From positions 1 through 64,000 of the forward strand of contig JAGXSS010000109.1 of NCBI GenBank assembly GCA_018334055.1: DNA of 64,000 nucleotides, read 5' to 3'. Source of the DNA: Peptococcaceae bacterium. GTDB taxonomy: Bacteria; Bacillota; UBA994. Positions 22,915 through 34,095 of this stretch are shown here, one piece after another. Below the pieces are notes generated by a model, which saw nothing but the letters and a program-made list of their open reading frames with translations, had not been told where the DNA came from and ran no database searches. Both the position numbers and the translations under genes were made by a program. Every line of letters begins with the position of its first letter. Position 1 is the stretch's first letter.

Positions 22915-23440
22915 GGATGAGCACCACCGCCAGTGACCCGACCACAAACCCTGCTAAAATTAACTCGGGCACACCTTGAGTTAGGGCGATGGTCCAAGCC
23001 GCCCCTTCGGTGATATAGCCGCGCAGTACCGCCAAAACCAAGGTGCCCATGGTGTTAGCCATAGTCCCGGCCACTCCTGCCGCGATGCCGGCCAGTCCCA
23101 GTGTCCCCAGCAAGCCCCGCCCAGTCGGCAAAAAACGCCGGGCGAGGAGGCTAGTACCACGAAATGCCAGCCAGGCAAAGAGCCCAATGACTAGCCTCGC
23201 CGGTATAACCACCAAGGGGTCTGGCAAAAATCGCAGGCTAAACAGCCCAAATAAAAGCCCCACAAAGCCCCCGACCACCGGGCCCTCCAACATCCCCGCC
23301 AAAATAACCGGGATGTGCATGATGGTGGCCGCGCCGGCCGGTGTCGGCATGGGGATAAACCCCCACCCTGTGACCCCCAGAACAACAGTCAAAGCGGTGA
23401 GCAACCCAGAAATAACAATTTGCCGTGTGGACAATTTCAT
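22892..23440 (-). CDS. ECF transporter S component, possibly pantothenate-specific
   Basis: Hydrophobic 182-aa protein, ISGLLTALTVVLG...MPTPAGAATIMHIPVILAGMLEGPVVG; immediately downstream of coaX. Confidence 0.78.
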   Translation of the reverse strand: MKLSTRQIVISGLLTALTVVLGVTGWGFIPMPTPAGAATIMHIPVILAGMLEGPVVGGFVGLLFGLFSLRFLPDPLVVIPARLVIGLFAWLAFRGTSLLARRFLPTGRGLLGTLGLAGIAAGVAGTMANTMGTLVLAVLRGYITEGAAWTIALTQGVPELILAGFVVGSLAVVLIPRLPRVR

Positions 23441-23443
23441 CTT

Positions 23444-24199
23444 TCATCCTCCGTTCTCGTTCCTTGCGGATACCAGACGTTTAGCCGCTACCCAGATGCC
23501 GAGCAGGGTGAGGTTGGGCTCGTAGACATCGATGACGTCGCCGAGTCCGTCCTGCAAGAAGGTACCTATGCCCCCGGTCAGGATCACCCGCAGCTTACCT
23601 TGTTCTTCCTGTACGCGGCGAATCAGCCCGCGCACCAATTCCAAGTAGCCGTAGTAGATTCCTGCCTGTAGACACTCCACCGTGTTGGCATTGATGACGC
23701 GCCTTGGCTTGGCCAAGGGCACCTCCGTCAGGAGGGCGGCGCGGCGCATCAAGGCGGTAAAGGACAGCTCCATGCCGGGGACGATAGCTGTGCCCAGGTA
23801 CACCCCCTTCTTGATAACGCAGAATGTTGACCCGGTGCCGAGGTCCACATTCAGGCTATCTTGTCCCCACAAGCTCCACGATGCCAGCGCATTGGCAAAG
23901 AGATCGGGCCCGAGCTCCGCGTAGTTAACCCCGGCAAAGGTAATGCCAAGATCGTCCCGCACAGCGAGCACTTCGATGGGCAAGTTGCTTATGGCCTCGG
24001 CTAGCGCGAGAGTAGCCTGAGGCACCACCGACGCACAGACCACCCTAGCACCCTGAGCAATCTGTTGACGCAGAGAGGCATATTCCTCCGCATGCCTAGT
24101 GGTAGCAAGCGCCATCACCCTGCCTACCCTGCCCCTGTCATCGATGAAGCCGACACTGGTACGGGTATTACCGATATTTACCGCCACAAACAAATCCAT
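23444..24199 (-). CDS. coaX: Type III pantothenate kinase
   Basis: VNIGNTRTSVGFID, GPDLFANALAS, NVDLGTGSTFCVI, ILTGGIG. Confidence 0.96.
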   Translation of the reverse strand: MDLFVAVNIGNTRTSVGFIDDRGRVGRVMALATTRHAEEYASLRQQIAQGARVVCASVVPQATLALAEAISNLPIEVLAVRDDLGITFAGVNYAELGPDLFANALASWSLWGQDSLNVDLGTGSTFCVIKKGVYLGTAIVPGMELSFTALMRRAALLTEVPLAKPRRVINANTVECLQAGIYYGYLELVRGLIRRVQEEQGKLRVILTGGIGTFLQDGLGDVIDVYEPNLTLLGIWVAAKRLVSARNENGG

Positions 24200-24315
24200 C
24201 GCCCCCAGCTCTCACCCTCATTCTAAAACTTGTCGGAATACCCTGTCAATGCAGAAGAGAGGAAGTTGGGGCGGCGAGCAGAATAATTATAGTGGTCCTG
24301 AAGGGAGGGTCTGCC

Positions 24316-25680
24316 TTGAGCGAGAAAAGCAGCCGTCAGAAACGCAACCCCATAGCCCAGAGCGTCTACATTTTAGCCGTGGTTCTATCCTTCTCCATTT
24401 TAGCTATGACCATCGTGCTGATCATCCCAGCCGACCTTGGTAGCCCCTATGAGCCGCTTAAACCCGGCCAAAGCTATATTTTTGACCCTTGGGAAATTAC
24501 CTTGGGCCACTTGCATATCAGCTACCCTGAGGGGGGGGTACTGGTGGAGGCCACTAGGCGGGGCGAGCTTACTACCTTTGTTTTGCTTGGCGAGGGGACA
24601 GCCCATTTCGCCGCCACCCCCGATGAATCCATCTTCCCGGTACAGCAACTGGTGCTCCATACTCACCCGGCCGAGACTGCCACCCTGCGTGGTCAGACCT
24701 TTATCGCGCAAGAGGTACTGCCCGAAGCCATGCATGAGGCCGCAACTTTGCTGGAATCCATTGCCCACGAAGAACCGTTCCTTGAGGTCTTCGGTGTGCG
24801 CAAGGTTTTTTTGCCTCGCCGTGGTGTGGCCCGCGTGGCTCTTTTTAGCCCTGAGGGGGCGAGGGCCACCTACATTCAGGCCAGGCGCACGATCTGGCAA
24901 GTGCCCGATCAACAGCCCATCATCATATCAAACCCCGCCGCCAAACAGTATCCACCCCACGATCAATTCATCTTCAGTCTGACTATTTTAGCCGTGATGC
25001 TGGCCGCAGTGGCCGCCGGGGTAGTATTTGTCACCCAGCAGTATGATCCGCGCGCCACTTATGGCCATGCCGGAGCCAAGCTGGTGTGGCCCCTGGGTCT
25101 CGCTTTGCTGCACGCCACTGTTGAAGCCGTGCTGATTGCGTCCGACCTGCACACCTTGGTCATTCTGGCTTGGCGGATCATGGTGCTCGCCGGCATCCTG
25201 TGGATTGCCGACACCTATGGCGACGCCCTAAACTTCCTAGGCTGCACGACCAAGAAGGTCCTTCCCGCCATCGGCACCGGAATATGGTGCGGCTTCCTCC
25301 TCTACCTTTGCGGCACCTTGGCTCTGCCGAGCGGACTCAACATGGTCACGCCGGAACAAATTCTCAACTTAGTCTATCTCACCGTGAGTGCCGCCCTGTT
25401 TCGCGAAATCTTGTGGCGAGGTCTGGTGCAGGGGGCCTTCCGCCAGCACTATAATGCCGCCCTCAGTATCGGGGCAACCACGGTATTAGCCGCGTTGTTT
25501 TCGCTTTTGCCGGCACTGTTGGCCGGCAATTTCCCCACCGCCGTCTTGATCCAGAGCTTCTTTATCGTGCCCATGAGCGCGTTCATGCTCGGCTTTGTCT
25601 ACGAGCGCACCCACAACATCTTTGCGCCCCTTGCGACTGTTACTACTATGCATGTGCTCTCCTTTCTGCTCAACTTCTAA
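24316..25680 (+). CDS. Membrane protein with degenerate CPBP-like C-terminal domain
   Basis: TTG at 24316 after GAAGGGAGG; C-terminal FREILWRGLVQGAF and MHVLSFLLN resemble CPBP/Abi motifs. Confidence 0.65.
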   Translation: MSEKSSRQKRNPIAQSVYILAVVLSFSILAMTIVLIIPADLGSPYEPLKPGQSYIFDPWEITLGHLHISYPEGGVLVEATRRGELTTFVLLGEGTAHFAATPDESIFPVQQLVLHTHPAETATLRGQTFIAQEVLPEAMHEAATLLESIAHEEPFLEVFGVRKVFLPRRGVARVALFSPEGARATYIQARRTIWQVPDQQPIIISNPAAKQYPPHDQFIFSLTILAVMLAAVAAGVVFVTQQYDPRATYGHAGAKLVWPLGLALLHATVEAVLIASDLHTLVILAWRIMVLAGILWIADTYGDALNFLGCTTKKVLPAIGTGIWCGFLLYLCGTLALPSGLNMVTPEQILNLVYLTVSAALFREILWRGLVQGAFRQHYNAALSIGATTVLAALFSLLPALLAGNFPTAVLIQSFFIVPMSAFMLGFVYERTHNIFAPLATVTTMHVLSFLLNF

Positions 25681-25751
25681 CTTCAGTCAAGATACAGCCA
25701 AGATAATTATCAGGTGAATGTAGCACAATACACTTAAACTTAATATGTGGG

Positions 25752-26495
25752 GTGATGAAATTGGCTAGACTCACACGTTTGTTGGCGATTATGTTCAGCG
25801 CTCTCTTTTTAGTTGCCTGCTTCCGTATCGACCAGGCGAAACCCCTACCGGAACCCATCAAGGCCTGGATTGAACAATCGCGCTCTATGTTTGTGGCGCA
25901 ATCCAAGACGCTGGATGGCAGGCTCTACATTTTGGTAACCTACGGCGAAAAGCCCACCGGAGGATATGTGGTCGAAATCGGCAAAATTAACGTCACCGCT
26001 GACAAAGTCACCGTCCCGGTCAGGTTCAAAAAACCCGCGCCCGGCGAAGTGGTAACCCAGGCCTTGACCCGCCCCTATGATCTCGAAACCATTGCCGCCA
26101 CGAACCTCCCCCTAGAGTTTGTCCCGGCGGGAGATGAGGAGTACTTGCCCACTCTTATCGGCATTGACGAACTCAGACCTATCGTCGCCTCTTCCCGCGG
26201 CGTCAAAGTTTTTGCCCCCACTCCGCAAAGCACCGTGCCGAGGCGTTTTGTGCTCGATGGGGTGGCCAATGTCTTTGAGGGCAATGTGCAGTACCGGCTG
26301 CTAGACAACCAAGGGCGAGAGCTCGACCAAGGCTTTACCACGGGCGCCATGGGCGCCTGGGGCTACTTTAGGACGGAACTCAATGTCCCCGCCCAGGTCA
26401 CCACCGGCGCAAGGATGCTGCTCGACGTGTTTACCACAAGCCCCAAAGACGGCTCGATTAACGAGCAGATCTTTATTGAACTGGTTTTGCGGTAG
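25752..26495 (+). CDS. Lipoprotein with PrcB-like and Gmad2-like domains
   Basis: Lipobox LVAC; GEKPTGGYVVEI (PrcB-like); VKVFAPTPQSTVPRRFVLDGVANVFEGNVQYRL... (Gmad2-like). Confidence 0.75.
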   Translation: MMKLARLTRLLAIMFSALFLVACFRIDQAKPLPEPIKAWIEQSRSMFVAQSKTLDGRLYILVTYGEKPTGGYVVEIGKINVTADKVTVPVRFKKPAPGEVVTQALTRPYDLETIAATNLPLEFVPAGDEEYLPTLIGIDELRPIVASSRGVKVFAPTPQSTVPRRFVLDGVANVFEGNVQYRLLDNQGRELDQGFTTGAMGAWGYFRTELNVPAQVTTGARMLLDVFTTSPKDGSINEQIFIELVLR

Positions 26496-26579
26496 AGGTG
26501 CTCGTGAGCTGCGTCCACGTGACCGAATGCGGCACCCTGCCCGCACCTGCGCCCGATACCCATCAGCCAAAATCCATCT

Positions 26580-26609
26580 TGACCCTATCAAATTCGATAG
26601 GGTCATTTT
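26580..26609 (+). terminator. Rho-independent terminator
   Basis: gaccctatc-aaattc-gatagggtc followed by attttg; 9-bp stem downstream of the PrcB/Gmad2 gene. Confidence 0.7.
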
Positions 26610-26677
26610 GTTTAACAGGCTAGTATGGCGGCTCCGAGGGGCCTTCCCCCATCTCCTGTGTAGCACGGCTTAGTTCA

Positions 26678-26797
26678 TGTAGCAGTCTTTGCTACACTAC
26701 TGCGCCTTCGTGGCGCAAAGTCCCTTTTGTCCTGGGACAAAAAAATGCACACCCCTTCCCTTAATTCGTTGAGAGATTAACGAGGGGTGTGCATTTT
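26678..26797. repeat. Series of four consecutive inverted repeats
   Basis: TGTAGC/GCTACA, TGCGCC/GGCGCA, TTTTGTCC/GGACAAAA, ATGCACACCCCT/AGGGGTGTGCAT, each read directly. Confidence 0.7.
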
Positions 26798-26926
26798 ATC
26801 ATTTGATAGTAGATTAGCCAATTTACTATCATCTATTGATAAAAGAAATTTTATTGGTGGGTGGTTTTTTTACCCAAGAGCCTCGTAATAAAGCCGCTCC
26901 TGCGGTTTTGAACTGAGCCCCACTAC

Positions 26927-27049
26927 CTAGACACATTAAAAGCCCGGAAGTTGAGCAGCCAATAGATGGTTCCTGTACTCTTAGGCGCCATCTTTTTTCT
27001 TGTCCACTGATAGCGATTGTGATTGTAGTATCGAATGTATTTCACGGCC
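26927..27049 (-). pseudogene. IS3-family transposase (orfB) C-terminal fragment
   Basis: Manual translation VKYIRYYNHNRYQWTRKKMAPKSTGTIYWLLNFRAFNVSR*; flanking tgaactgagccccactacctagacac resembles IS3/IS150 termini. Confidence 0.65.
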
Positions 27050-27195
27050 TATTTGTGTCAGGGAATAGATTTAGTGTTCCTGCTCCTACGGAAGAGACCG
27101 CCACCCGGAGATTAAACGACTAGCGACGTTGGAAGAAAGGTGCCTATCCCCTACGTCCCTGTATCTGGAGGGGAAGCAGTGAAGAGTGCTAAGGG

Positions 27196-27570
27196 CTAGA
27201 GCGTTTGCCTAGCTATATCCCGGCTGGCAACAATATCCACATCAAGCCCAAGGATTTTGGCGTAGACAACTTGCCCCGTCTCTATCGGAGCGTCAACCAC
27301 TACTTCGCTCAGCATTTGCACTCCAACAGCAATGTAGTCCTTGGGCATAGAGGCAGAGGAAACAACGGGCAGCAACGGTACAACGCCGCCTCGGACAGTC
27401 ACAGTCGTGGTCAGCAGACGCATAGGATTAGTAGCCTCCGCTATCGCATAACTTTCCCCCCGCTTACAGGTGTAGCCATGCACTGTAGGGTCTTGTCCAA
27501 CTTCGATACTTACCTCACCTATGCAACTAATCGGACAAACGATGCAAATTACTTTACGGCTAGCGCTCAT
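27196..27570 (-). CDS. DUF1667 family protein
   Basis: CIVCPISCIGEVSIEV, GYTCKRGESYAIAEATNPMRLLTTTV; next to GlpA-type oxidoreductase. Confidence 0.88.
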   Translation of the reverse strand: MSASRKVICIVCPISCIGEVSIEVGQDPTVHGYTCKRGESYAIAEATNPMRLLTTTVTVRGGVVPLLPVVSSASMPKDYIAVGVQMLSEVVVDAPIETGQVVYAKILGLDVDIVASRDIARQTL

Positions 27571-27573
27571 GCT

Positions 27574-30321
27574 CTACACTCCATCCTTAAGAGACACGCA
27601 CAGCGCTTCAGTCATGTGTTCTAAGTCAAGGATGTCAATGTCCACGGAAATCATCTCGCTTGGTTTGGCCACAGGGAATCTTTTGGCTAAGAGCTTTTTT
27701 TGTCCTCCCGAGACGGTGAGGGTGCACTTGGGCATCGGAACGGCAGCGCGCAAGTAAAGGCGTATCTTTCCTGCCGCTCCCGGGACAAGTGTAATTTGCT
27801 GTGGCACGACGGAGCGTACTCCATCGCCAGCCCTGACGGCTAGCACAGGGTGCTCGGTGAGCAGGCTGCCTGCCGCGAAATCTGCGGCCGCCCACCCCGC
27901 GATTTCGCTTTCCTCAGAAACAAAATCAACTAAGTCGTGAACGTGCAAGACATTCCCTGCCGCAAACACGCCCGGCACCGAAGTCTGCCGAAATTGATCG
28001 ACAATTGGCCCTGATGTTTCAGAGTCAAGCATAATCCCCATTTCCCGCGACAGCTCGTTCTCGGGGATGAGTCCTACCGATAGCAGCAAGCAATCGCAGT
28101 CCAAAAAGAACTCGCTTCCAGGCACAGGGGATCTGTGCTCATCTACCTTGGCCACTGTCACCCCGGTTACGCGGTCTCTGCCGTGTATCTCGATTACGGT
28201 GTGGGAGAGATATAGAGGAATATCATAGTCTTCAAGGCATTGCACAATATTACGGGTTAAGCCATTAGAGTAAGGCATAATCTCAACTACTGCCAGCACT
28301 TTGGCTCCTTCAAGCGTCAGCCGTCTTGCCATAATCAAGCCAATATCGCCTGACCCTAGGACTACTATGCGGTTGCCGGGAAGGAATCCCTCCATGTTGA
28401 CTATGCGCTGTGCAGCACCGGCGGTGAAAACGCCCGCTGGGCGATCCCCAGGAATCCTAATAGCGCCGCGGGTTCGCTCGCGACAACCCATAGCTAGAAC
28501 CACGGCACGCGCGGCAATCTCGAAAGGACCACGTGAAGCACTAGAAACAAACACGCTAAAATTTGGTTTTATCTCTTGCGCCATCGTGTCTAGGCAGACG
28601 GTAATAGCAGGGTCGGCCTGCACCTTGTCGATGTATCGCTGCGCATAAGTGGGGCCGGTTAGCTCTTCGTTGAAACGGTGGAGGCCAAAGCCGTTGTGGA
28701 TGCATTGATTAAGGATGCCTCCTAATTCGCGATCCCGTTCAATAATTACAACTCGCTTAGCGCCGCGTTCCCGCGCTGTAAGTGCCGCCGCCATACCAGC
28801 TGGGCCACCTCCGATTACCGCTACATCAAACTTAGGATTTAATTCCAAATTAGGCCCTTTGCCGCGCCGCGGGAAATACAGGAAAGACTTAGACTTATCT
28901 TTGCGAACGGAACTTAAGGGCATGTTTAGCTCTCGTGAGAGCAGCGCTGACACGCGTGGACCGCAGAACCCTCCTTGACAGCGTCCCATACCCGCGCGCG
29001 TGCGCACTTTAACCGCGTCAAGCGTGTGTGCCGGACAAGGCGCGTGAATCGCCTCGACGATTTCTGCCTCCGTCACAGTCTCGCAGCGGCAGACAATCCG
29101 TCCATGAAGAGGGTTTAGTCTAAAGCTGCTCTCCCTAGCCTTATTGCTTTTTTCCTTAAAGCTTAGGTGAGGCTCGCGTACAGGTACAAAGCGTGGGTTG
29201 GAGTTTAGCGCTAGCCCAAGTTCGCGAAGCATCTCAACCACAGCTTCGGCGATAGCGGGGGCAGCCGTGAGCCCAGGTGACTGAATTCCGCCTACATGAA
29301 CCAAGCCGTGCACAACTGACGACGAGCCGACAATGAAGTCGTCGTGCGCTGCCACCGCCCTCAATCCCGCAAACTGCGTGATTACAGACCCAAGTCCCAG
29401 ACTGGGGATTAGTCGTCTAGCACCCACGATGATTTCGGACATTCCCTGTGCAGAAGTTCCTACATCGCCTGGGTCGGCAACATCTAGAGCGTTTGGCCCG
29501 ATAAACAAATTCCCATGCACCGTCGGTCCGATAACTATGCCTTTGGACACTTTAGTCGGTGTAGGGAAAAGCACGGACCTTACACAATCGCCAAGCGATG
29601 TGTCAAATAGCAGGTATTCGCCCTTGCGCGGGGTAATCGCTATGCTTTCGTCCCCCCCTAAAGCCGCAACGCTACCTGCGTGCACGCCAGCGGCATTGAT
29701 TACATATGGTGTTTGGATGCGGCCTCGACCTGTAACAACTCCTGTTACTCTGCCTTGCGCAACTAGAATTTGCTCTACCTCATGTTCTAGCCAAATCTTG
29801 ACTCCGTTTTGCACGGCATTTTCTGCGAATGCCAGAGTAGCGTCAAATGGGGATACAATCCCCGCTGTGGGAGCCCACAAAGCACCTACTACTCCGTGCG
29901 CAAGGTTGGGTTCCCTGTCAAGCAAGTCGTTCCTTGAAAGCAGTTCGAGTTTTGGTACTCCGTTCTCCTTACCTCGGCTGAGAAGGTCTTCTAGCACATG
30001 CAAGTCATCAGGCTCGAGTGCGACCACAAGTGAGCCAATCCATTTAAGTCGGATACCAAGCTCAGCCTCTAGCTGACGATATAGGACATTACCCCGCGCA
30101 TTAAATAAGGCCTTCTTTGTCCCGGGGGTTGCGTCAAACCCTGCGTGAAGAATGCCGCTGTTCGCTTTGGAGGTGCCCATAGCCAGGTCAGGATGTTTTT
30201 CTAGTAGGACAATCGACAAGTTGTAACGCGAAAGCTCGCGTGCTATGGCGGAGCCGATTATTCCGCCCCCGATAATGACTACGTCGGCCCGTGTTTCGTT
30301 TGTCAAATCTCTTTCCTCCAC
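27574..30321 (-). CDS. Fused GlpA-type FAD-dependent glycerol-3-phosphate dehydrogenase + NAD(P)/FAD oxidoreductase
   Basis: 915 aa with two dinucleotide motifs (VVIIGGGIIGSAIARELSRY; VAVIGGGPAGMAAALTARE) and a BFD-like CRCETVTEAEIVEAI..CQGGFCGPR between them. Confidence 0.9.
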   Translation of the reverse strand: MEERDLTNETRADVVIIGGGIIGSAIARELSRYNLSIVLLEKHPDLAMGTSKANSGILHAGFDATPGTKKALFNARGNVLYRQLEAELGIRLKWIGSLVVALEPDDLHVLEDLLSRGKENGVPKLELLSRNDLLDREPNLAHGVVGALWAPTAGIVSPFDATLAFAENAVQNGVKIWLEHEVEQILVAQGRVTGVVTGRGRIQTPYVINAAGVHAGSVAALGGDESIAITPRKGEYLLFDTSLGDCVRSVLFPTPTKVSKGIVIGPTVHGNLFIGPNALDVADPGDVGTSAQGMSEIIVGARRLIPSLGLGSVITQFAGLRAVAAHDDFIVGSSSVVHGLVHVGGIQSPGLTAAPAIAEAVVEMLRELGLALNSNPRFVPVREPHLSFKEKSNKARESSFRLNPLHGRIVCRCETVTEAEIVEAIHAPCPAHTLDAVKVRTRAGMGRCQGGFCGPRVSALLSRELNMPLSSVRKDKSKSFLYFPRRGKGPNLELNPKFDVAVIGGGPAGMAAALTARERGAKRVVIIERDRELGGILNQCIHNGFGLHRFNEELTGPTYAQRYIDKVQADPAITVCLDTMAQEIKPNFSVFVSSASRGPFEIAARAVVLAMGCRERTRGAIRIPGDRPAGVFTAGAAQRIVNMEGFLPGNRIVVLGSGDIGLIMARRLTLEGAKVLAVVEIMPYSNGLTRNIVQCLEDYDIPLYLSHTVIEIHGRDRVTGVTVAKVDEHRSPVPGSEFFLDCDCLLLSVGLIPENELSREMGIMLDSETSGPIVDQFRQTSVPGVFAAGNVLHVHDLVDFVSEESEIAGWAAADFAAGSLLTEHPVLAVRAGDGVRSVVPQQITLVPGAAGKIRLYLRAAVPMPKCTLTVSGGQKKLLAKRFPVAKPSEMISVDIDILDLEHMTEALCVSLKDGV

Positions 30322-30377
30322 ATTACTGGACCGTCTCTAAATCTCCGTCCGCCAAAGTCTTCTATATGGGCAAAAAC

Positions 30378-30947
30378 CTATCGCCAAAGCTCAGGGCGAC
30401 TGGTACTCACGGCAGTTACTCCACTCTTAAGCACACGCGAAATCTCTTCGTGTGTGGAGAGCAATCCCCCCGCCATAATTGGTAAGCGCGTCTGAGTCAG
30501 TAAGTTTGCGATTATTGGCGCTGGGATTGCTGCGGGCAATACTTCCAGCATATCTGGCCGTGTGTTTTTCAGCAAGCTAAGCCCTGTACGTATGGATTCT
30601 GAGTCCACAAGGAACAGCCGTTGAATGACCAAAAGCCCCTCCTCTTGCGCTAGCCGCACTAGTTGGGTCTTAGTAGAAATAACCGCCGTGATTCCCATCC
30701 GCGCAATCAGCTTAAGTCCAGCACGGTCTTTGCCCAGTCCGTCAAAGAGGTCAAAGTGAATTATCAGGCGTTTTCGCCATTTACTGGCTTCATCGACAAG
30801 GTCGGGCAAGTCGTTAATGTCGCCAAAAAGCACGATGACGCTTGCGGCAGGTGTGCTACTTAGGGCAAGACGGAAGTTCTCAGCGTTGCGCACAGCAGGG
30901 ACAATGGGGTGAGTGCCTACGATTTTCGCTGCGGTTAGTGATACCAC
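30378..30947 (-). CDS. glpP: Glycerol-3-phosphate-responsive antiterminator
   Basis: HFDLFDGLGKDRAGLKLIARMGITAVISTKTQLVRLAQEEGLLVIQRLFLVDS. Confidence 0.94.
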   Translation of the reverse strand: MVSLTAAKIVGTHPIVPAVRNAENFRLALSSTPAASVIVLFGDINDLPDLVDEASKWRKRLIIHFDLFDGLGKDRAGLKLIARMGITAVISTKTQLVRLAQEEGLLVIQRLFLVDSESIRTGLSLLKNTRPDMLEVLPAAIPAPIIANLLTQTRLPIMAGGLLSTHEEISRVLKSGVTAVSTSRPELWR

Positions 30948-30974
30948 GGCTCACTTCCTTCCTGTTTTCAGGGC

Positions 30975-31005
30975 TGGTGGCAGCGCGCAATTCGCGCTGC
31001 CACCA
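30975..31005. promoter_or_regulatory. Perfect 13-bp inverted repeat between glpK and glpP
   Basis: tggtggcagcgcg-caatt-cgcgctgccacca; no T-run on the minus strand. Confidence 0.5.
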
Positions 31006-31025
31006 AATCTGAATCTTGAGCGAAA

Positions 31026-32534
<1,509 letters not shown>

Positions 32535-33383
32535 TTATATGGGGATGCTTGGATATCCGTCGGGCTTAGCGCTTGGTAGTACCTTCTCCACATACGCATC
32601 TTTATCGGTAGTGTAGGCCATGCCTAAAATTCCGACAACCACAGCACCTAACGCCCAGAATACAGTCGTGAATTCGCCTTGAAACACAGCTTGATAGAAA
32701 ACGGCGCCAAAGGCCCCGCCAATGATTGGACCAAGAACCGGAATCCATGCATACCCCCAGTTTGAATCGCCCTTGCCGGGAATGGGCAGCAGAAAATGGG
32801 CGATGCGAGGGCCGAGGTCGCGAGCCGGGTTAATGGCGTAACCGGTGGTTCCGCCTAAAGACATGCCAATGGCTGTAATCAACAAACCCACGGCAATAGG
32901 GTTCAGTCCCTGCGTAAACTGATTTGCGCCGATGAACATTAAGCCGAGAATCAGCACAAACGTACCAAATACTTCGCTGAAGAGGTTGGCATATGTGCTC
33001 TTGATGGCTGGACCTGTAGAAAAGACTCCGAGTTTGGTTCCCGCATCCTCGGTCGCCTTCCAGTGTGGCAAATAGTGTAAAAACACTAACGCAGCACCGA
33101 TAATAGCACCTATCATTTGGGCAAGAATGTACGCAGGCACATCCGCCCAATCAAAGGCACCATTGACGGCTAGCGCTATGGTCACCGCTGGATTGAGATG
33201 AGCCCCGCTGATGCTCCCAACGGCAAAGACAGCCATAGTCACCGCTAGCCCCCACGCCAGCGCAATAACGACCCAACCGGGACTATTAGAGTATACCTTC
33301 TTGAGGTTGGCTCCCGCGCACACGCCTCCGCCAAAGATGATAAGAACCATTGTGCCGATAACTTCTCCCATGAATGGTGACAT
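32535..33383 (-). CDS. glpF: Glycerol uptake facilitator (MIP family)
   Basis: Two NPA motifs (SGAHLNPAVTIA; YAINPARDLGPR), six TM. Confidence 0.96.
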   Translation of the reverse strand: MSPFMGEVIGTMVLIIFGGGVCAGANLKKVYSNSPGWVVIALAWGLAVTMAVFAVGSISGAHLNPAVTIALAVNGAFDWADVPAYILAQMIGAIIGAALVFLHYLPHWKATEDAGTKLGVFSTGPAIKSTYANLFSEVFGTFVLILGLMFIGANQFTQGLNPIAVGLLITAIGMSLGGTTGYAINPARDLGPRIAHFLLPIPGKGDSNWGYAWIPVLGPIIGGAFGAVFYQAVFQGEFTTVFWALGAVVVGILGMAYTTDKDAYVEKVLPSAKPDGYPSIPI

Positions 33384-34095
33384 AATATGACCCCTTTCTT
33401 TTAGTGTAATTTGTTGAACTGGTTTCCTGCAAGTCGACCGTAGCCCTCAACCCACAACGGTTCTCTAACAACAACCTCCCTTCAGCTGTCGACCCGAACC
33501 AGAGCGAATAAAAACAAAAGCCCAAACACACCCGGCACATTACGCAGGAGTGAATGGACTTTCTCTTAATCTCTAGTCCAGCATTCTCGATTATTATGTA
33601 TTTTCTCCAACTATTGCACAATTCCTTCTAAGCGAAAATAATTTTTTCATCTTTCTGAACTGACTTTCACTACACGCGAGGCTAGCAAGGCCCAAGAAGT
33701 ATCTTGCGGTACAATAAAGCACAAGCCGTGCGACTGATAGCTCGCTATCACGTTCCACTTCTTGTTGCCGGTTCACGCGTCTTTGGTGTGCGGTTTGGAG
33801 CGTACACTTTCTTAGGAACTCTAGTCACGGTAGCAGCTGTCATTCTTACGCAGGGGCTGCCTCTTCTTTCTCAAGACCCATTGCTTGGAACGCAGGGGAC
33901 AGGTACTTTTGTTCCTCATGAAATTTTCGATTGCCCAGAAAAACGAAGTCGCGACAGGTTGCTGTGAAGGTTCAATTTCACGGCCCTCCCCCGTTTTTTG
34001 TGCCGCTCTGCTTCTGGTTCATCGCGCAACTAGGGGGTATGGCTGCTGGGATGCTTAAGTGAAGCTGGGATGCACTGCGGAACGCGAAGAACGCC

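Noticed and set aside
29333-30076. 247-aa plus-strand ORF opposite the GlpA fusion
   Set aside because: Lies entirely antisense to a conserved flavoprotein; low-complexity Ser/Pro-rich translation.
33384-33620. GlpP-dependent terminator/antiterminator leader upstream of glpF
   Set aside because: Expected from biology of GlpP, but I could not find a convincing terminator stem; only T-rich segments and short repeats were seen.
33704-33967. 87-aa plus-strand ORF near the glp promoter region
   Set aside because: No motif, no convincing ribosome-binding site, overlaps a repeat-like stretch (ggggacaggtacttttgttcc); not reported as a gene.
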